Part shown: piece after piece, positions 8,995 through 18,002 of the stretch
Layout of the letters: each line of letters starts with the position of its first letter
How positions within the stretch are numbered: the stretch's first letter is position 1
Origin: Fuerstiella sp.
GTDB lineage: Bacteria > Planctomycetota > Planctomycetia > Planctomycetales > Planctomycetaceae
Assembly: GCA_014238335.1 (NCBI GenBank)
Contig: JABABI010000076.1
Span: forward strand, 1-34,891
Length of the DNA stretch: 34,891 nt
Direction of reading: 5' to 3'
The notes under the pieces: model-generated
Told to the model about the DNA's origin: nothing
The model's input: only the letters and a program-made list of their open reading frames with translations
The model's database searches: none
Translations under genes and position numbers: made by a program

Positions 8995-9936
8995 TTACGG
9001 AACTGCCTCCGGGGACGGCACGTGCAGATCAACCCTGGCGTGCATCGTGTACAGCCGAAACTGCTGACCGTCATAAACCAGCTGACCGCTGGATTTGTTA
9101 TCCCGGACTGGCAGGAGCGGGCCACGAGAACATTTTCTCCACGCTTTCAGGTCATCAGAAACGGCCATGTACGTACACCAGTCGCGTGGCTTCGTGGGTG
9201 ATCCAGTGCCGTGCAACACGGCGTAATAACGTCCTTCGTATTTGATGACCTGATTCATCGCGATCATCAAATCATCATATTCATCCGGACCTGGAACGAT
9301 CAGCGGGGCGTCGCTGACGTTGGTCCACACACTCATGTTTTTCGATGTTGCCAGCCAGACTCCCTGGTCCCGCCGTTCATAAAACAGGTGCCACGTCCCG
9401 TGCTCAAAGAACGCTGTTGGAGTCCCATACGGACCGGCCGCGATCTTCGTTCCGTCTGTACGGCGAACGTCAAGAGTCCCCATCCTCTGCCAGGCAATAC
9501 CGTCCGTCGACTTCAACAACTGAGGCTGGTCCTTCGCTCCCTCGGCAAACATATACAATGTGTTGTTGTGTTTTACGATCATCATGTCTTCTATCCAGAC
9601 GTCGTCGAATATGGGATTCTGAGGGTGACGTGTCCAGGTGCTACCATCCAGGGACGTAGCGTACCCCAGCTGCATGGAAAATGGCTGGCGGTCCGGGTTG
9701 TACCCCGTATACCACAGGTGATAGGTCTCACCGGTTTTCAAAATCCAGCCGCGTTCTCGGATCAACGCGTCCCAGTTTCCTGGCGAAGACGTAAACACCG
9801 GGGCGTCCACGGCAGACTTGAAATTTTGAAATGCTGCAGGAAGGTCCTGTGCATACGAGGCCTCCGTCAGAGACACGGCGGTCCAGGCGGTGACGACAAT
9901 CACGGTGATGTATGAACGGAGTGATGAAACCAGCAT
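8995..9936 (-). CDS. Secreted five-bladed beta-propeller glycosidase-like protein (GH43/GH32/GH130 type)
   Basis: 313 aa. The ATG at 9936 has AGAAGGTG about 8 bases upstream. Residues 1-30 are a signal peptide ending A-S-Y-A-Q-D. The mature part is a run of blade motifs: Y-H-L-W-Y-T-G-Y, S-L-D-G-S-T-W-T-R-H, N-P-I-F-D-D, L-Y-M-F-A-E-G, S-T-D-G-I-A-W, W-H-L-F-Y-E-R-R, Y-Y-A-V-L-H-G-T-G and F-R-L-Y-T-M-H. These are typical of the GH43/GH32/GH130 fold. Acidic residues sit at blade centres (D-x-W-I-E-D, Y-D-D-L), but I cannot identify the full catalytic triad. It probably acts outside the cytoplasm on glycans; the substrate is unknown. The next downstream gene on this strand is the broken S26-like gene. 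The fold is well supported, enzymatic activity less so. Confidence 0.8.
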   Translation of the reverse strand: MLVSSLRSYITVIVVTAWTAVSLTEASYAQDLPAAFQNFKSAVDAPVFTSSPGNWDALIRERGWILKTGETYHLWYTGYNPDRQPFSMQLGYATSLDGSTWTRHPQNPIFDDVWIEDMMIVKHNNTLYMFAEGAKDQPQLLKSTDGIAWQRMGTLDVRRTDGTKIAAGPYGTPTAFFEHGTWHLFYERRDQGVWLATSKNMSVWTNVSDAPLIVPGPDEYDDLMIAMNQVIKYEGRYYAVLHGTGSPTKPRDWCTYMAVSDDLKAWRKCSRGPLLPVRDNKSSGQLVYDGQQFRLYTMHARVDLHVPSPEAVP

Positions 9937-10043
9937 ACGGCAGCACCTTCTGATGGCGGTAATGAAGTTATGGTCCTGTCGGTGCGAGTGTCAGACGGAG
10001 GTGTTATCCCGACAGTGCAAACACCTGAGCCGTCCAGTCCACC

Positions 10044-11216
10044 TTAATCACTTCTGCGACGTTCGCGCGCCAGCGGCAATAAAAACTGTGCCAACAGGAA
10101 AAGCACGACCGGAGCAATCCAGACGATTCTTGCGATCTGCAGCATCAGCGGCGGGAGATCGGTCAATTTCGCCATAATGAGGAATCCCACCATGCCAAAG
10201 ATCACGTACGTCAGCACGCCACAACCAATCGCCGTCATCTGTGTCTTGAAGGCACTCCGTTCAGAGATTCCATCAAAGTAGACATCGACCGTGCGTCTGC
10301 GGCGCAAAGACTTCTGCAGGCCGGCTGTCATTTCCAGAGTATTTGAAAACTGTTCCATATGGCGCTGACATTCGTCCCTGTCGCCAAGGTGTTCCACCAG
10401 ACGAATCGCCAGTGCGCCGTCTTCCGGCCGGAAGATGCTGCCTGCCGGATCCGGCAGCGCGGTCACGATGCTGCGTTCTTCACCGTTCGTTCTGGTGACG
10501 AGCAACTGTGCATCACTCACCGTGCCCGGTTCGCTGTCACGACTCGAAGACGTGAACACGTGCTGTGGAGAGCCTTTGCGGAAGGTCAGAATGCCGGGAG
10601 GCACCGACACGTCGGATGCGTCAGAGGCAGCCAGCGTCACCGACCGTGACAGCAACCCTCCATCCGCACCCGGCACATCCAGCGCCGTGATGCGAGTATA
10701 TTCGAACCCACACCCACACAGTGCATCGACGGCGCGCAGCTGCCAGCGCTGCAATTCCGCTGCATCGTCGGTCAGCGGCAGTTCCATCGACAGTTGCTGA
10801 ATGTTTTCTCCCAATTGACAGCCCTCGGCTGCGCCAGGCTCGACATACCAATGTCCCGTCAGGGGAATGATGCCGAATTGGCTTTCATCCAGCAGCAGGT
10901 GCAGTTCGAAACTATACGCCGTCGACACGTCGTCCGGGGGAATCACAATCACATGGCAATCGGCCTGTGACGCCTGACGCGCCAGTGACGTGGATATGTC
11001 GACATCGGCTTCAGCGACAACGACGACGTCCACACCCACATCAACAATTGCCTCCTCTGGCGAACCGACCAGGGAAAACGCAATTCTTCGGTCGGTCATT
11101 GCCGCCGCCAGCGAACCTGCCACGCAGCACGGCCCAATCTGGTGGACCGTGGCGGCACGAACAGAATCTACCAGCACGACGGCTTCGGCAGACTGGCCAA
11201 TGATTGCAAAGCGCAT
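10044..11216 (-). CDS. Rossmann-like (Gfo/Idh-type N-terminus) protein with two C-terminal membrane helices
   Basis: 390 aa. Residues 1-11 (M-R-F-A-I-I-G-Q-S-A-E) look like the first strand and turn of a nucleotide-binding Rossmann fold. Further strands follow (D-V-V-V-V-A-E-A-D-V, C-H-V-I-V-I-P-P-D-D), as in Gfo/Idh/MocA oxidoreductases. The usual G-x-G-x-x-G is reduced to a single G, so cofactor binding is doubtful. The central part has no motif I recognise. The C-terminus has two hydrophobic helices (Y-V-I-F-G-M-V-G-F-L-I and I-V-W-I-A-P-V-V-L-F-L-L) and a basic tail, R-E-R-R-R-S-D. The protein is probably a membrane-anchored sensor or regulator; function unknown. It is divergent from upp, with 280 bp between them. 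The ATG at 11216 has no obvious Shine-Dalgarno sequence. Confidence 0.72.
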   Translation of the reverse strand: MRFAIIGQSAEAVVLVDSVRAATVHQIGPCCVAGSLAAAMTDRRIAFSLVGSPEEAIVDVGVDVVVVAEADVDISTSLARQASQADCHVIVIPPDDVSTAYSFELHLLLDESQFGIIPLTGHWYVEPGAAEGCQLGENIQQLSMELPLTDDAAELQRWQLRAVDALCGCGFEYTRITALDVPGADGGLLSRSVTLAASDASDVSVPPGILTFRKGSPQHVFTSSSRDSEPGTVSDAQLLVTRTNGEERSIVTALPDPAGSIFRPEDGALAIRLVEHLGDRDECQRHMEQFSNTLEMTAGLQKSLRRRRTVDVYFDGISERSAFKTQMTAIGCGVLTYVIFGMVGFLIMAKLTDLPPLMLQIARIVWIAPVVLFLLAQFLLPLARERRRSD

Positions 11217-11496
11217 CGATCAGGAAATCCGACATGATCCGCGGGAAGAAGAACAGACATCGCCGTGTTTGGTTGACGATCGGCAGCAAGACCGACAGAG
11301 TCCCGCTGTGGTAAAACGCACAAGCGGGATTCTACGTTGGAATGTGAGCAGATGTGGCCCCACCGCAGGTTTTTCACCGTCAAATGAACTATTCTCGACT
11401 TGCTGGGTTCATACACCAAATTCGGAAATGCTCTTAAGTCCTGCTCCGTGGTTCTCATTTGCACGAAAAACCAACGCTCCTGAAGAAAGGCGCACG

Positions 11497-12138
11497 ATGC
11501 CGTCCGACACTTCTCATGTCTACGAACTGAATCATGCTCTGGGGGCTCACCATCTCAGTCGATTGCGATCCGTAGACACGTCACCAGCGGAATTTCGGCA
11601 ACACGTGCATACATTGTCCACTCTGCTGATCGCTGAAGTCACACGAAATTTCAACACCGAACCTTGCCATGTTACAACTCCGCTGGAAACGATTTCCGGT
11701 GAACAACTGGCTGGTCGAATCGCCGCCGTGCCGATCCTCCGAGCAGGACTGGGGATGGTCACCCCGCTAACCGACCTGATTCCGGACATTGAAATTTGGC
11801 ACCTGGGCCTGTACCGCGACGAAGACACGGCCCAGCCGGTTCGATACTACGACAAGCTGCCTCCGGACAACCCGACCAGCGTGGCACTGGTGCTGGACCC
11901 GATGCTGGCTACAGGTGGGTCCGCATCTGCTGCGATCGAAACGCTGAAAAAATGGGGAGTGCCCAAAATTTGCATGGCGTCCATCATTTCTGCTCCCGAA
12001 GGTATCGAACGCCTGACGACCGAATACCCGGATGTCCCGGTCTACACGTGCGTGATTGACAGCCACCTGAACGACCAGAAGTTTATCGTTCCAGGTCTCG
12101 GGGACGCCGGCGATCGAATCTTCAACACACTCGGCTGA
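11497..12138 (+). CDS. upp: Uracil phosphoribosyltransferase
   Basis: 213 aa, the usual family length. The ATG at 11497 is preceded by an AAAGG-type ribosome binding site. The frame is open far upstream, but that part is antisense to the neighbouring gene and lacks homology. The enzyme converts uracil and PRPP to UMP in the cytoplasmic pyrimidine salvage pathway. Visible hallmarks are P-I-L-R-A-G-L-G-M (residues ~76-84), the D-x-I-P region, the PRPP-binding loop V-L-D-P-M-L-A-T-G-G-S-A and the C-terminal uracil-binding P-G-L-G-D-A-G-D-R. It stands alone and converges on the ABM-domain gene with a 4-bp gap. No uracil permease gene is nearby. No attenuator is evident in the 280-bp leader. Confidence 0.95.
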   Translation: MPSDTSHVYELNHALGAHHLSRLRSVDTSPAEFRQHVHTLSTLLIAEVTRNFNTEPCHVTTPLETISGEQLAGRIAAVPILRAGLGMVTPLTDLIPDIEIWHLGLYRDEDTAQPVRYYDKLPPDNPTSVALVLDPMLATGGSASAAIETLKKWGVPKICMASIISAPEGIERLTTEYPDVPVYTCVIDSHLNDQKFIVPGLGDAGDRIFNTLG

Positions 12139-12142
12139 TCGG

Positions 12143-12436
12143 TCAATCGTTTGTAAAACCGTACTCATGCTCCACCAGACAGATGCGAACCTGATACCGT
12201 CGATACCATTCTAAAAGGCCGTGGTTCTGAGCAACCCGATGCTCAGTCACTTCTCGCCAGCTCGCAATGGAATCTCTGTCGCGCCAGTAGGACACCGTGA
12301 TACCTGTGCCACACTGCTCGCGGACACTTTCCACGCCCGGAAAACCATCCTGCTCCGCGGCCAGTTCCAGCATTCGGTCCGCCATTTCCGCATAGCCCGC
12401 TTCTTCTTCAGCCGATCTTTGAGACGTGAAGATCAC
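12143..12436 (-). CDS. Antibiotic-biosynthesis-monooxygenase (ABM) fold protein
   Basis: 97 aa from the GTG at 12436. The pattern I-F-T-S-Q-R, Y-A-E-M-A-D-R-M-L-E-L-A, Q-D-G-F-P-G-V-E-S, G-I-T-V-S-Y-W, I-A-S-W-R, E-H-R-V-A-Q, W-Y-R-R-Y is the ferredoxin-like ABM fold (YgiN/YqjZ type). It is usually a dimeric cytoplasmic protein acting in small-molecule oxidation or haem/quinone chemistry; the substrate is unknown. Homologous-looking residues (H-Y-Y-A-V) continue in frame upstream of the GTG, but a TGA stops the frame six residues further back and no ATG is available. The natural start may have been altered, and no ribosome binding site is clear. The 3' end converges on upp. Confidence 0.78.
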   Translation of the reverse strand: MIFTSQRSAEEEAGYAEMADRMLELAAEQDGFPGVESVREQCGTGITVSYWRDRDSIASWREVTEHRVAQNHGLLEWYRRYQVRICLVEHEYGFTND

Positions 12437-12706
12437 CGCGTAGTAGTGGGGGACGGGGTATCAGCAGATGAGCCAGTGACACCTATGAGGTAGGATTACC
12501 GGAAAGGGGAGTTATGCACTCAGGTGGCCTAACGAGCCGAAACGGGTACTCGGCCATCAGCGTCAGCGGTCAGGACCACCGGGATTAGGCTGCTTCTCCG
12601 GCGGTCTCCACTTCCGACGGCTCGTTTGCTGTACTGTCCTGCGTCATCAGCCGATATAATCAAAGAAACGCACTTTACGGCAGTTGAGCAAAGATGGAGG
12701 TACACT

Positions 12707-12919
12707 GTGTCCGCGGCTTTGGTGTTGATTGATGACAAACATGTTCCCTTATCTCGCATCGTCTGGGTAGCGGACGTCCCGCACTTCTGTGGCGGTGACG
12801 ACTGTACGGTGGAAGGACGCTATGAAGTACGTGTCGAGGCCGATGACTCTCTGTTCTGCTCACGCGAAGAACGCGACGCCGCGATTGAAGCCATTGAAGA
12901 ATGGCACCACCGGGAATGA
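12707..12919 (+). CDS. Small conserved hypothetical protein (70 aa)
   Basis: The start is the GTG at 12707, chosen because GGAGGT lies exactly 5 bases upstream, the best Shine-Dalgarno match in this part of the window. The frame is open further upstream without a start signal. The sequence has an I-V-W-V-A-D-V-P-H-F strand, two Cys (F-C-G-G-D-D-C), V-E-G-R-Y-E-V-R-V-E and an acidic helix E-E-R-D-A-A-I-E-A-I-E-E-W. There is no signal peptide or membrane segment, so it is probably a small cytoplasmic protein. I do not recognise the family. It is followed 45 bp later by the convergent end of the PQQ-propeller gene. Confidence 0.6.
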   Translation: MSAALVLIDDKHVPLSRIVWVADVPHFCGGDDCTVEGRYEVRVEADDSLFCSREERDAAIEAIEEWHHRE

Positions 12920-12964
12920 CATGCTTCGCTCCGGAGAACCGGAAAATGTGCCTGTTCGGTTCTG

Positions 12965-14215
12965 TCACCTGACGTTGCTCGCGCCAACCTGCAGGCATTT
13001 CAGTGTATTATCGTCGCGCACGAACAGCATTCCGTTACTGAGTGCTGGCAGGCGATAACCGCGTGGAGTTTTGTCCAGCACGTTGCTGATCTGCCCTCGT
13101 TGAAACTTTGCCGCATCGGCCTTGAACCGTATCAGGTGTCCCCCAAACGTCAGAAACAGGAATTCGTCGCCAACACGAATCAGACTGCCGTAGTCGAATC
13201 CGTCTTCCTTCCACAAGACCTTCTGTTTCGCCGGATCAATGCACTTGAGCGTGGCGGAACCGATATCCTGTCGACCGTCTACAGCGAACAGCAATCCGTT
13301 GTGTCGTACGGGTGTCGAATATTGCGTCGCCAGCAAGTCTTCGCCGCTCGAAATCAGCTGAGTGCCATTGTTTTTTATCTTCGCCCAAATGCTGCCCACC
13401 CGATAGCTGGACGACACAAACAGATGATCGCCGACGACGACTGGTGTTGCGCCGTTAACCGTTGCACCTCGCATGCCGAACGGAAACTGAAATCGAATCC
13501 GGCCATCTGACGGGTCCAACGAAACTGCATTCAACCGGGTGACAACAATCGCATGCTGTTGCCCGTCGACTTCCGCGACAATCGGCGAGGAATAACTGGC
13601 TGTGTCGCTGAACGCCTGCCAGACGATGCTGCCGTCCTTTACGGAAAACGCCACCACCGCTGCGGTGTCACGACCGCCTACGTTGACGATCAACCGATCC
13701 TGAAACAACACGGGGGAACTACCAGCGCCGAAATAGCCTTCGGGAGCAGAAAACTTTTCCCAGGTGTCCACACTCCACACTTCGTCGCCGGACTTCACGT
13801 CCAGGCACCTCAGCACACCAGTAACGCCATAAACAAAAATGTTGTCAGCGCTGATCAGGGGAACACATCGTGGCCCGGAATCACTGGACATTCCGGACTG
13901 GTACCGGCAGGGGAATTCGGAACTCCAGATTTCCGCACCTGTATCAGCCCTGCGGGCTTCCACGACTTCCTGAGGGCCAAGTCGATGAAACAGAACCAGA
14001 ATGTTCTCTCGGACAGCCACGCCGGCAAACCCCTGCCCTACGTTCGTTGTCCAGACTTCTTGTGGACCACTCGCCGGCCACGAACTCAGTAATTGCTCGC
14101 CGCCGGCGATACCGTCACGATTGGGCCCAAGAATCTGGGGCCAGTCTCCAGCTGTTGAAACATCCGCAAACCAGAGCACAGCCAGTGACACAACGAAAGA
14201 ACGAATCATATTCAT
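12965..14215 (-). CDS. Secreted PQQ-binding-like beta-propeller protein
   Basis: 416 aa with a signal peptide (residues 1-22, ending V-S-T-A-G). The mature protein begins D-W-P-Q-I-L-G-P-N-R-D-G, the standard opening of planctomycete PQQ-like/BamB-like repeat proteins. Propeller strands follow, such as V-E-A-R-R-A-D-T-G-A-E-I-W, L-R-C-L-D-V-K-S-G-D-E-V-W-S, A-F-S-V-K-D-G-S-I-V-W and L-K-C-I-D-P-A-K-Q-K-V-L-W-K, each with the A-x-D-x-x-T-G-x-x-x-W tryptophan-docking pattern. The family acts as a periplasmic binding or scaffold propeller. No catalytic dehydrogenase Cys-Cys pair is seen, so PQQ enzymatic activity is unlikely. AAAGG lies a few bases ahead of the ATG at 14215. It appears monocistronic, with a pseudogene upstream. 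Confidence 0.88.
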   Translation of the reverse strand: MNMIRSFVVSLAVLWFADVSTAGDWPQILGPNRDGIAGGEQLLSSWPASGPQEVWTTNVGQGFAGVAVRENILVLFHRLGPQEVVEARRADTGAEIWSSEFPCRYQSGMSSDSGPRCVPLISADNIFVYGVTGVLRCLDVKSGDEVWSVDTWEKFSAPEGYFGAGSSPVLFQDRLIVNVGGRDTAAVVAFSVKDGSIVWQAFSDTASYSSPIVAEVDGQQHAIVVTRLNAVSLDPSDGRIRFQFPFGMRGATVNGATPVVVGDHLFVSSSYRVGSIWAKIKNNGTQLISSGEDLLATQYSTPVRHNGLLFAVDGRQDIGSATLKCIDPAKQKVLWKEDGFDYGSLIRVGDEFLFLTFGGHLIRFKADAAKFQRGQISNVLDKTPRGYRLPALSNGMLFVRDDNTLKCLQVGASNVR

Positions 14216-14328
14216 CTTGAACCTTTGAAGCGGCGCAGAACTTGCCGACAGGACTGGGTATTAGCTGCATTCTGCGATGTTCTGATTTTCATGCCAGACG
14301 ATTTGTCGGTATAGCGCAGCATAGCGGA

Positions 14329-15286
14329 TTACATTGCAGCCGTGAAATGATCGCCGAATTCCGGTGCTGTCTGAACGCTTACCGAGCTTCCCCGGCTTCG
14401 TGGTCGTCGATGATCGGGTCCGCCACAATCGGCCGCCGGTCGGAACTTAATGTTCACTTGATCCGGCAGGCCGCGACCTCTGGATGCCGCCTGCCCACCC
14501 GCTGCAAATCCGTTTTTGTACATGGTTCGAATCCTGTCGAAGTGAACGGAATCCACAGGCGTGTTCATGTCGCCCACACTCATCGAGGGCGGCCCGGAAA
14601 TCTCGTTGGCTATTTTTGAATGGTAACAGCACGCCGATGACAGAGACGACTGAGGAGCTCGCACACGATCGACGAAACGTCATGTTCAGCGATGGACAGC
14701 ACCGGACGGTGGTAAAGGCTCCTGTCGCTGTGATGAATCGTTTCACTTTCGTGAACAGGGTGTTTCACCACGACAGCGGTTTCTCGTGGAAGCTGCATTC
14801 GATGACGATGGTTGGGGGAATTACGCACCTGAAAATCTGACGGCAGGCCCTTCGTTCCGATTTCTGCCAGGACCACCGCATCTGCATTTTCCTCGTGAAT
14901 TGAATGCAGTATGAAATTCCAGCCGAATGGCCCGCGCGATAGACATTGCAGAACACGACGCGGACTGCTTCTGCGGTTCTGTCTGTCTGGGCGTGGAAGT
15001 GAAACATGAATGTGACACACCACACGGCGCACGCCACCCCAACCAATATCATTCGCCCGGCACCTGTGCTGTTTCGACCAGCACGAAACAGCAGACCAGC
15101 AAGTACGGCACAGGCACAGATCGAAGCCGGAAAAAGCATGTAGAACACAGCAGCCAATACAGGATCATGATCCTGCACGGCCATTCGCACAACGATTCCA
15201 ATGCACGCAGTCAGCGAAAACAGGCAGGCCGCAGCAACAAACAACCGGATTCTGATCGCTGGGCAGTCAGGCCGTTCCTTTGACAT
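14329..15286 (-). pseudogene. Broken membrane-anchored endonuclease/exonuclease/phosphatase (EEP) family gene
   Basis: From the ATG at 15286 one frame gives three hydrophobic helices (F-V-A-A-A-C-L-F-S-L, V-L-A-A-V-F-Y-M-L-F-P-A, M-I-L-V-G-V-A-C-A-V-W) and the first EEP strand V-R-V-V-F-C-N-V-Y-R. The homology then moves to another frame (F-I-L-H-S-I-H-E-E-N-A-D-A-V-V-L-A-E-I, down to about 14650). It moves again to a third frame (P-P-S-M-S-V-G-D-M-N-T-P-V-D-S-V-H-F-D-R-I-R), the G-D-x-N metal/catalytic block of EEP phosphohydrolases. At least two frameshifts, at about 14950 and 14650, break the gene. The 3' end is ill-defined. The intact form would be an integral membrane protein with an EEP domain, as occurs in planctomycetes. 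Three separate conserved blocks in the right order make the call fairly secure. Confidence 0.68.
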
Positions 15287-15539
15287 TGAATCAAACTGAC
15301 ATGACGGTCACCCGTTCGATCACCGCTCGGACACTTAGACGATGCATGGAAATAAAACACACAGTACGAAAACGAACCGCTTCGGCAGCAAGCGTACTGT
15401 CACGATGCCTGGTGGCCTGCACCATATGAGCTGATGTGCGGACACACTTACACTGGTCGTTTAACCTGATCCCGCGACAGCAGGCTTTCGTTGAATCTCC
15501 GTCGGGCTGTACGCAATGCAGGCGTCAGCGACGAAATTT

Positions 15540-16958
15540 TCAGGCATCTGGCACGAGAGGTCGCGACCAGTGTGAATTCAGGCCGGACTCCAGACCAGTT
15601 AGTTCCGCCGGCTGTTCATAGACCGCGGTCAGCTCGTTGTGGTCGATCGGCTGGCATGCCATCAGCCCCGGGTCGGTGTCGCCATCCATTCGCACAGTGC
15701 TCTTGGCGGCATTTACAGGCGAATGACCAGTTTCGTCCGAGACGGCATCGTTTTCGAGCCACCACTGTTCGGCAGAGTGCCACGTCCATTCCGTGTCGAG
15801 AGCGCACTGTTCGAGGGCCACCAACAGCTCTCGACCGGATGCGAAGCGATCGGATGCATCATGTGACAAACACTTCAGAATCGTGTCCGAAAGTTCCGGC
15901 GGCACGTCAATGCCGATTTCCTTGAAGGTCGGCACTGTTGTCGTCGCATGGGCGACGATCAGCATGATGGGATTTTCGTCGACAAATGGCGGGTGTCCGG
16001 TCAACAGAAAGTAAGCCACTGCTCCCAGCGAGTACAAATCACCACGACAATCCGGCGTCACGCCAATCGCCTGTTCGGGGCACATGAACGCAGGCGATCC
16101 GTAGAGCTTTGTATTGACGTTGCGAAGGCAAACTTCTTCCTCCGTGGTCGCCTGCACCAGTCCAAAATCCAGCAGCTTGACGATATCGAAGGACTTTCCA
16201 CGCTCCGTCAGAAAGATGTTGCTGGGTTTGATGTCGCGATGGACGAGACCAGCGCAGTCCGCTTCGTAGAGCGCATCGCACATCTGCTTCAGAATATAGA
16301 CAACGCGTTCCGGTTTCATCGGCCCGTATCGCTCGACGTATTGCGACAGGTTCATGCCCTTCAGATACTCCATAACATAATAGAAACGTCCGTCATCGGT
16401 CGTTCCATAGTCATATACCTCGACGGTATTCCAATGGGAGAGCTTTGCAGTGGCCTGCGCCTCGCGTTCGAAACTTTCACGCATGTGGCGATCGCGAGCC
16501 TGCTGTGGATGAATCAACTTCACCGCACATTGCCTTTTCATGAGCTGATGCTCGGCCAGGAAAACTTCCCCCATACCACCGGCTCCCAGCCTGCTCTTCA
16601 GCACATAGGGGCCGAGACGTGTGACCGGCTCAGCGTACCTGTCTGCATTCCGGTATTGTTGATAGACCGAAAGGCAAATAACTGCCGATGGCATCAGCAA
16701 ACCAACAGCCATCCACAGGTGCAGGTTTATGCCGCCGAGCATTCTTGTCTGAGTCCACGGCAAAGCGGCATATGTCACAAAGTTGCCAATGACCATAACA
16801 ATGAAAATGGCGACAGTCGTTGCACCGTTCCAGTGAAAGTATTTATGCAGACCGTCATCTCCCACAGCAGCATTTGACAAACCGCCGTCAGACACAGCCA
16901 GTTCGGCCGTGAGCTGCGCGTTTGGCGTGGGCTCAATTGTCAGGGGAGGAGTCGGCAT
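15540..16958 (-). CDS. Transmembrane serine/threonine protein kinase (PknB type)
   Basis: 472 aa. Two transmembrane helices (about 47-66 and 80-100) precede a complete kinase domain: glycine loop L-G-A-G-G-M-G-E-V-F (124-133), ATP lysine K147 in A-V-K-L-I, catalytic H-R-D-I-K-P-S-N (240-247), D-F-G (264-266) and S-P-A-F-M-C-P-E-Q in the activation segment. All catalytic residues are present, so it should be active and phosphorylate Ser/Thr of cytoplasmic targets. The ~85-residue C-terminal tail is acidic and has no recognised domain. The placement of the helices before the kinase, with little extracytoplasmic sequence, argues against a large external sensor domain. It stands alone on the minus strand, between the EEP pseudogene and the IS-damaged region. 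Start ATG at 16958. Confidence 0.92.
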   Translation of the reverse strand: MPTPPLTIEPTPNAQLTAELAVSDGGLSNAAVGDDGLHKYFHWNGATTVAIFIVMVIGNFVTYAALPWTQTRMLGGINLHLWMAVGLLMPSAVICLSVYQQYRNADRYAEPVTRLGPYVLKSRLGAGGMGEVFLAEHQLMKRQCAVKLIHPQQARDRHMRESFEREAQATAKLSHWNTVEVYDYGTTDDGRFYYVMEYLKGMNLSQYVERYGPMKPERVVYILKQMCDALYEADCAGLVHRDIKPSNIFLTERGKSFDIVKLLDFGLVQATTEEEVCLRNVNTKLYGSPAFMCPEQAIGVTPDCRGDLYSLGAVAYFLLTGHPPFVDENPIMLIVAHATTTVPTFKEIGIDVPPELSDTILKCLSHDASDRFASGRELLVALEQCALDTEWTWHSAEQWWLENDAVSDETGHSPVNAAKSTVRMDGDTDPGLMACQPIDHNELTAVYEQPAELTGLESGLNSHWSRPLVPDA

Positions 16959-17331
16959 ACGTCAGCGTGTAACGAACATAGGGATTGCGAAATTTCTGCG
17001 GAAAACAACGCATTCGTTGAGTTTCCGCTTGCGCAACAATAGCTCGAGACATCAGATAAGTTCGGAGGCATCACAGGAAAGCAGGGTTTTTAGGAAGTGC
17101 ACGCCTGAACACTTCTCTTCGTCCGATTGTGCGCGAGCAAAATGCACGGCTATCAGCGGCAAATTGCTGGTTTCTGGCTACTCACGATCAATTCTGTCAA
17201 AATGCCAGGCCGTCAGCCCTGAGCAGCCGACTCGGTCAGATAATCCTTGGAATCATCCGAGAAGCGCAAATCGTTGCGACTCCTCCCAGTTCCCCCCTTC
17301 TTAAAGCAAGCGCCAGCAAGACGATCATGAT
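16959..17331. other. Intergenic stretch upstream of the kinase; nothing recognised
   Basis: This stretch has no frame with homology I can recognise, no RNA gene and no clear repeat. It must contain the promoter of the minus-strand kinase. A small open frame with I-I-L-G-I-I-R-E-A-Q near 17230-17280 is not convincing as a gene. Confidence 0.4.
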
Positions 17332-17346
17332 TTGATTTTGTTCTGC

Positions 17347-17499
17347 ATGGCCTGCCTGCTTCTGGCAGCAACCGGTTTCGGACCGCCACGCCCGGTCATG
17401 GCACAGACGCTGACGACAGAAAATGAGCACATTGTCCATTCGACGCAGGCGTCCTCGGAGGAATCGAAGTTCTCAGGTTCGGATAGAACGACCTGCAGC
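17347..17499 (+). pseudogene. Orphan signal-peptide-encoding 5' gene fragment
   Basis: From the ATG at 17347 (or a TTG at 17332 in the same frame) the translation is a classic export signal: a Cys/Leu/Ala-rich core (M-A-C-L-L-L-A-A-T-G-F) followed by P-V-M-A-Q-T and then T-E-N-E-H-I. Homology to anything stops within about 35 codons, just ahead of the transposase remnant. It probably is the start of a secreted protein cut off by the insertion, perhaps the one whose C-terminus lies at 18003-18873. This is inference from position. Confidence 0.4.
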
Positions 17500-17902
17500 G
17501 ACATATGTAAACGCGTGCTGCAGCATGCACTTCATGTCCGTTCCGCTGTTTAACGGTCAGCGATTTCGGTTGCTGACGTTAGTGAATAACGGTCCTGAAT
17601 GTATATCGAAGTCACCGGACTGGTGCACGTACTTCAATCGTGTCAGACTTGATTTCAGTCGGCCAGGGATGCCGACGGACAACGCATTTATTGAGTCGTT
17701 TAACGGAAATGTGCGTCAGGAGTGTTTGAATGAATACTGGTTTGTGAGCTTGGAGGACGCTCAGGAGAAACTTAATCTTTGGCGAGACGACTACAACCGG
17801 CAGCGTCCACACAGTGCTCTGAGGAACGCCACGCCGGAAGAGTTTGCTGCACAATCAATGTGCCGGAGATTCCCGGAGCCATGCTTAGAAGTGGATGACT
17901 GA
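17500..17902 (+). pseudogene. Truncated, internally deleted IS3-family transposase (OrfB C-terminal half)
   Basis: The last ~85 codons are a good match to the DDE integrase core of IS3-family OrfB: V-R-L-D-F-S-R-P-G-M-P-T-D-N-A-F-I-E-S-F-N-G, then R-Q-E-C-L-N, W-F-x-S-L-E-D-A, D-D-Y-N-R-Q-R-P-H-S-A-L and T-P-E-E-F-A, including the catalytic Glu. Upstream, M-H-F-M-S...L-F-N-G-Q-R-F-R-L-L-T-L-V corresponds to the first-Asp strand (normally M-D-F), now His. It joins directly to N-G-P-E-C-I-S-K, so about 40-50 residues are deleted, and the N-terminal half and OrfA are missing. It is inactive. No terminal inverted repeats or target duplication were identified. Confidence 0.82.
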
Positions 17903-18002
17903 AAGTCAAATCTTGCATTCCAACTGGACAGAAACACAGGCAAGCGCACCACAAACCTGACTCTCATTAACACTGGATCAGGGAACTCAGGCATTCCAGA
18001 GG

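Noticed and set aside
10990..11496. 169-codon N-terminal extension of the upp frame
   Set aside because: It is antisense to the Rossmann/membrane gene, shows no homology, and the true upp start at 11497 has a ribosome binding site and normal family length.
14449..14577. tRNA-like element: GGTTCGAATCC T-loop-like sequence with an 8-bp GTTCACTT/AAGTGAAC outer stem
   Set aside because: The T-stem does not pair beyond two base pairs, no D-arm or anticodon arm can be drawn, and the segment reads as the G-D-M-N-T-P...F-D-R-I-R part of the EEP pseudogene on the minus strand.
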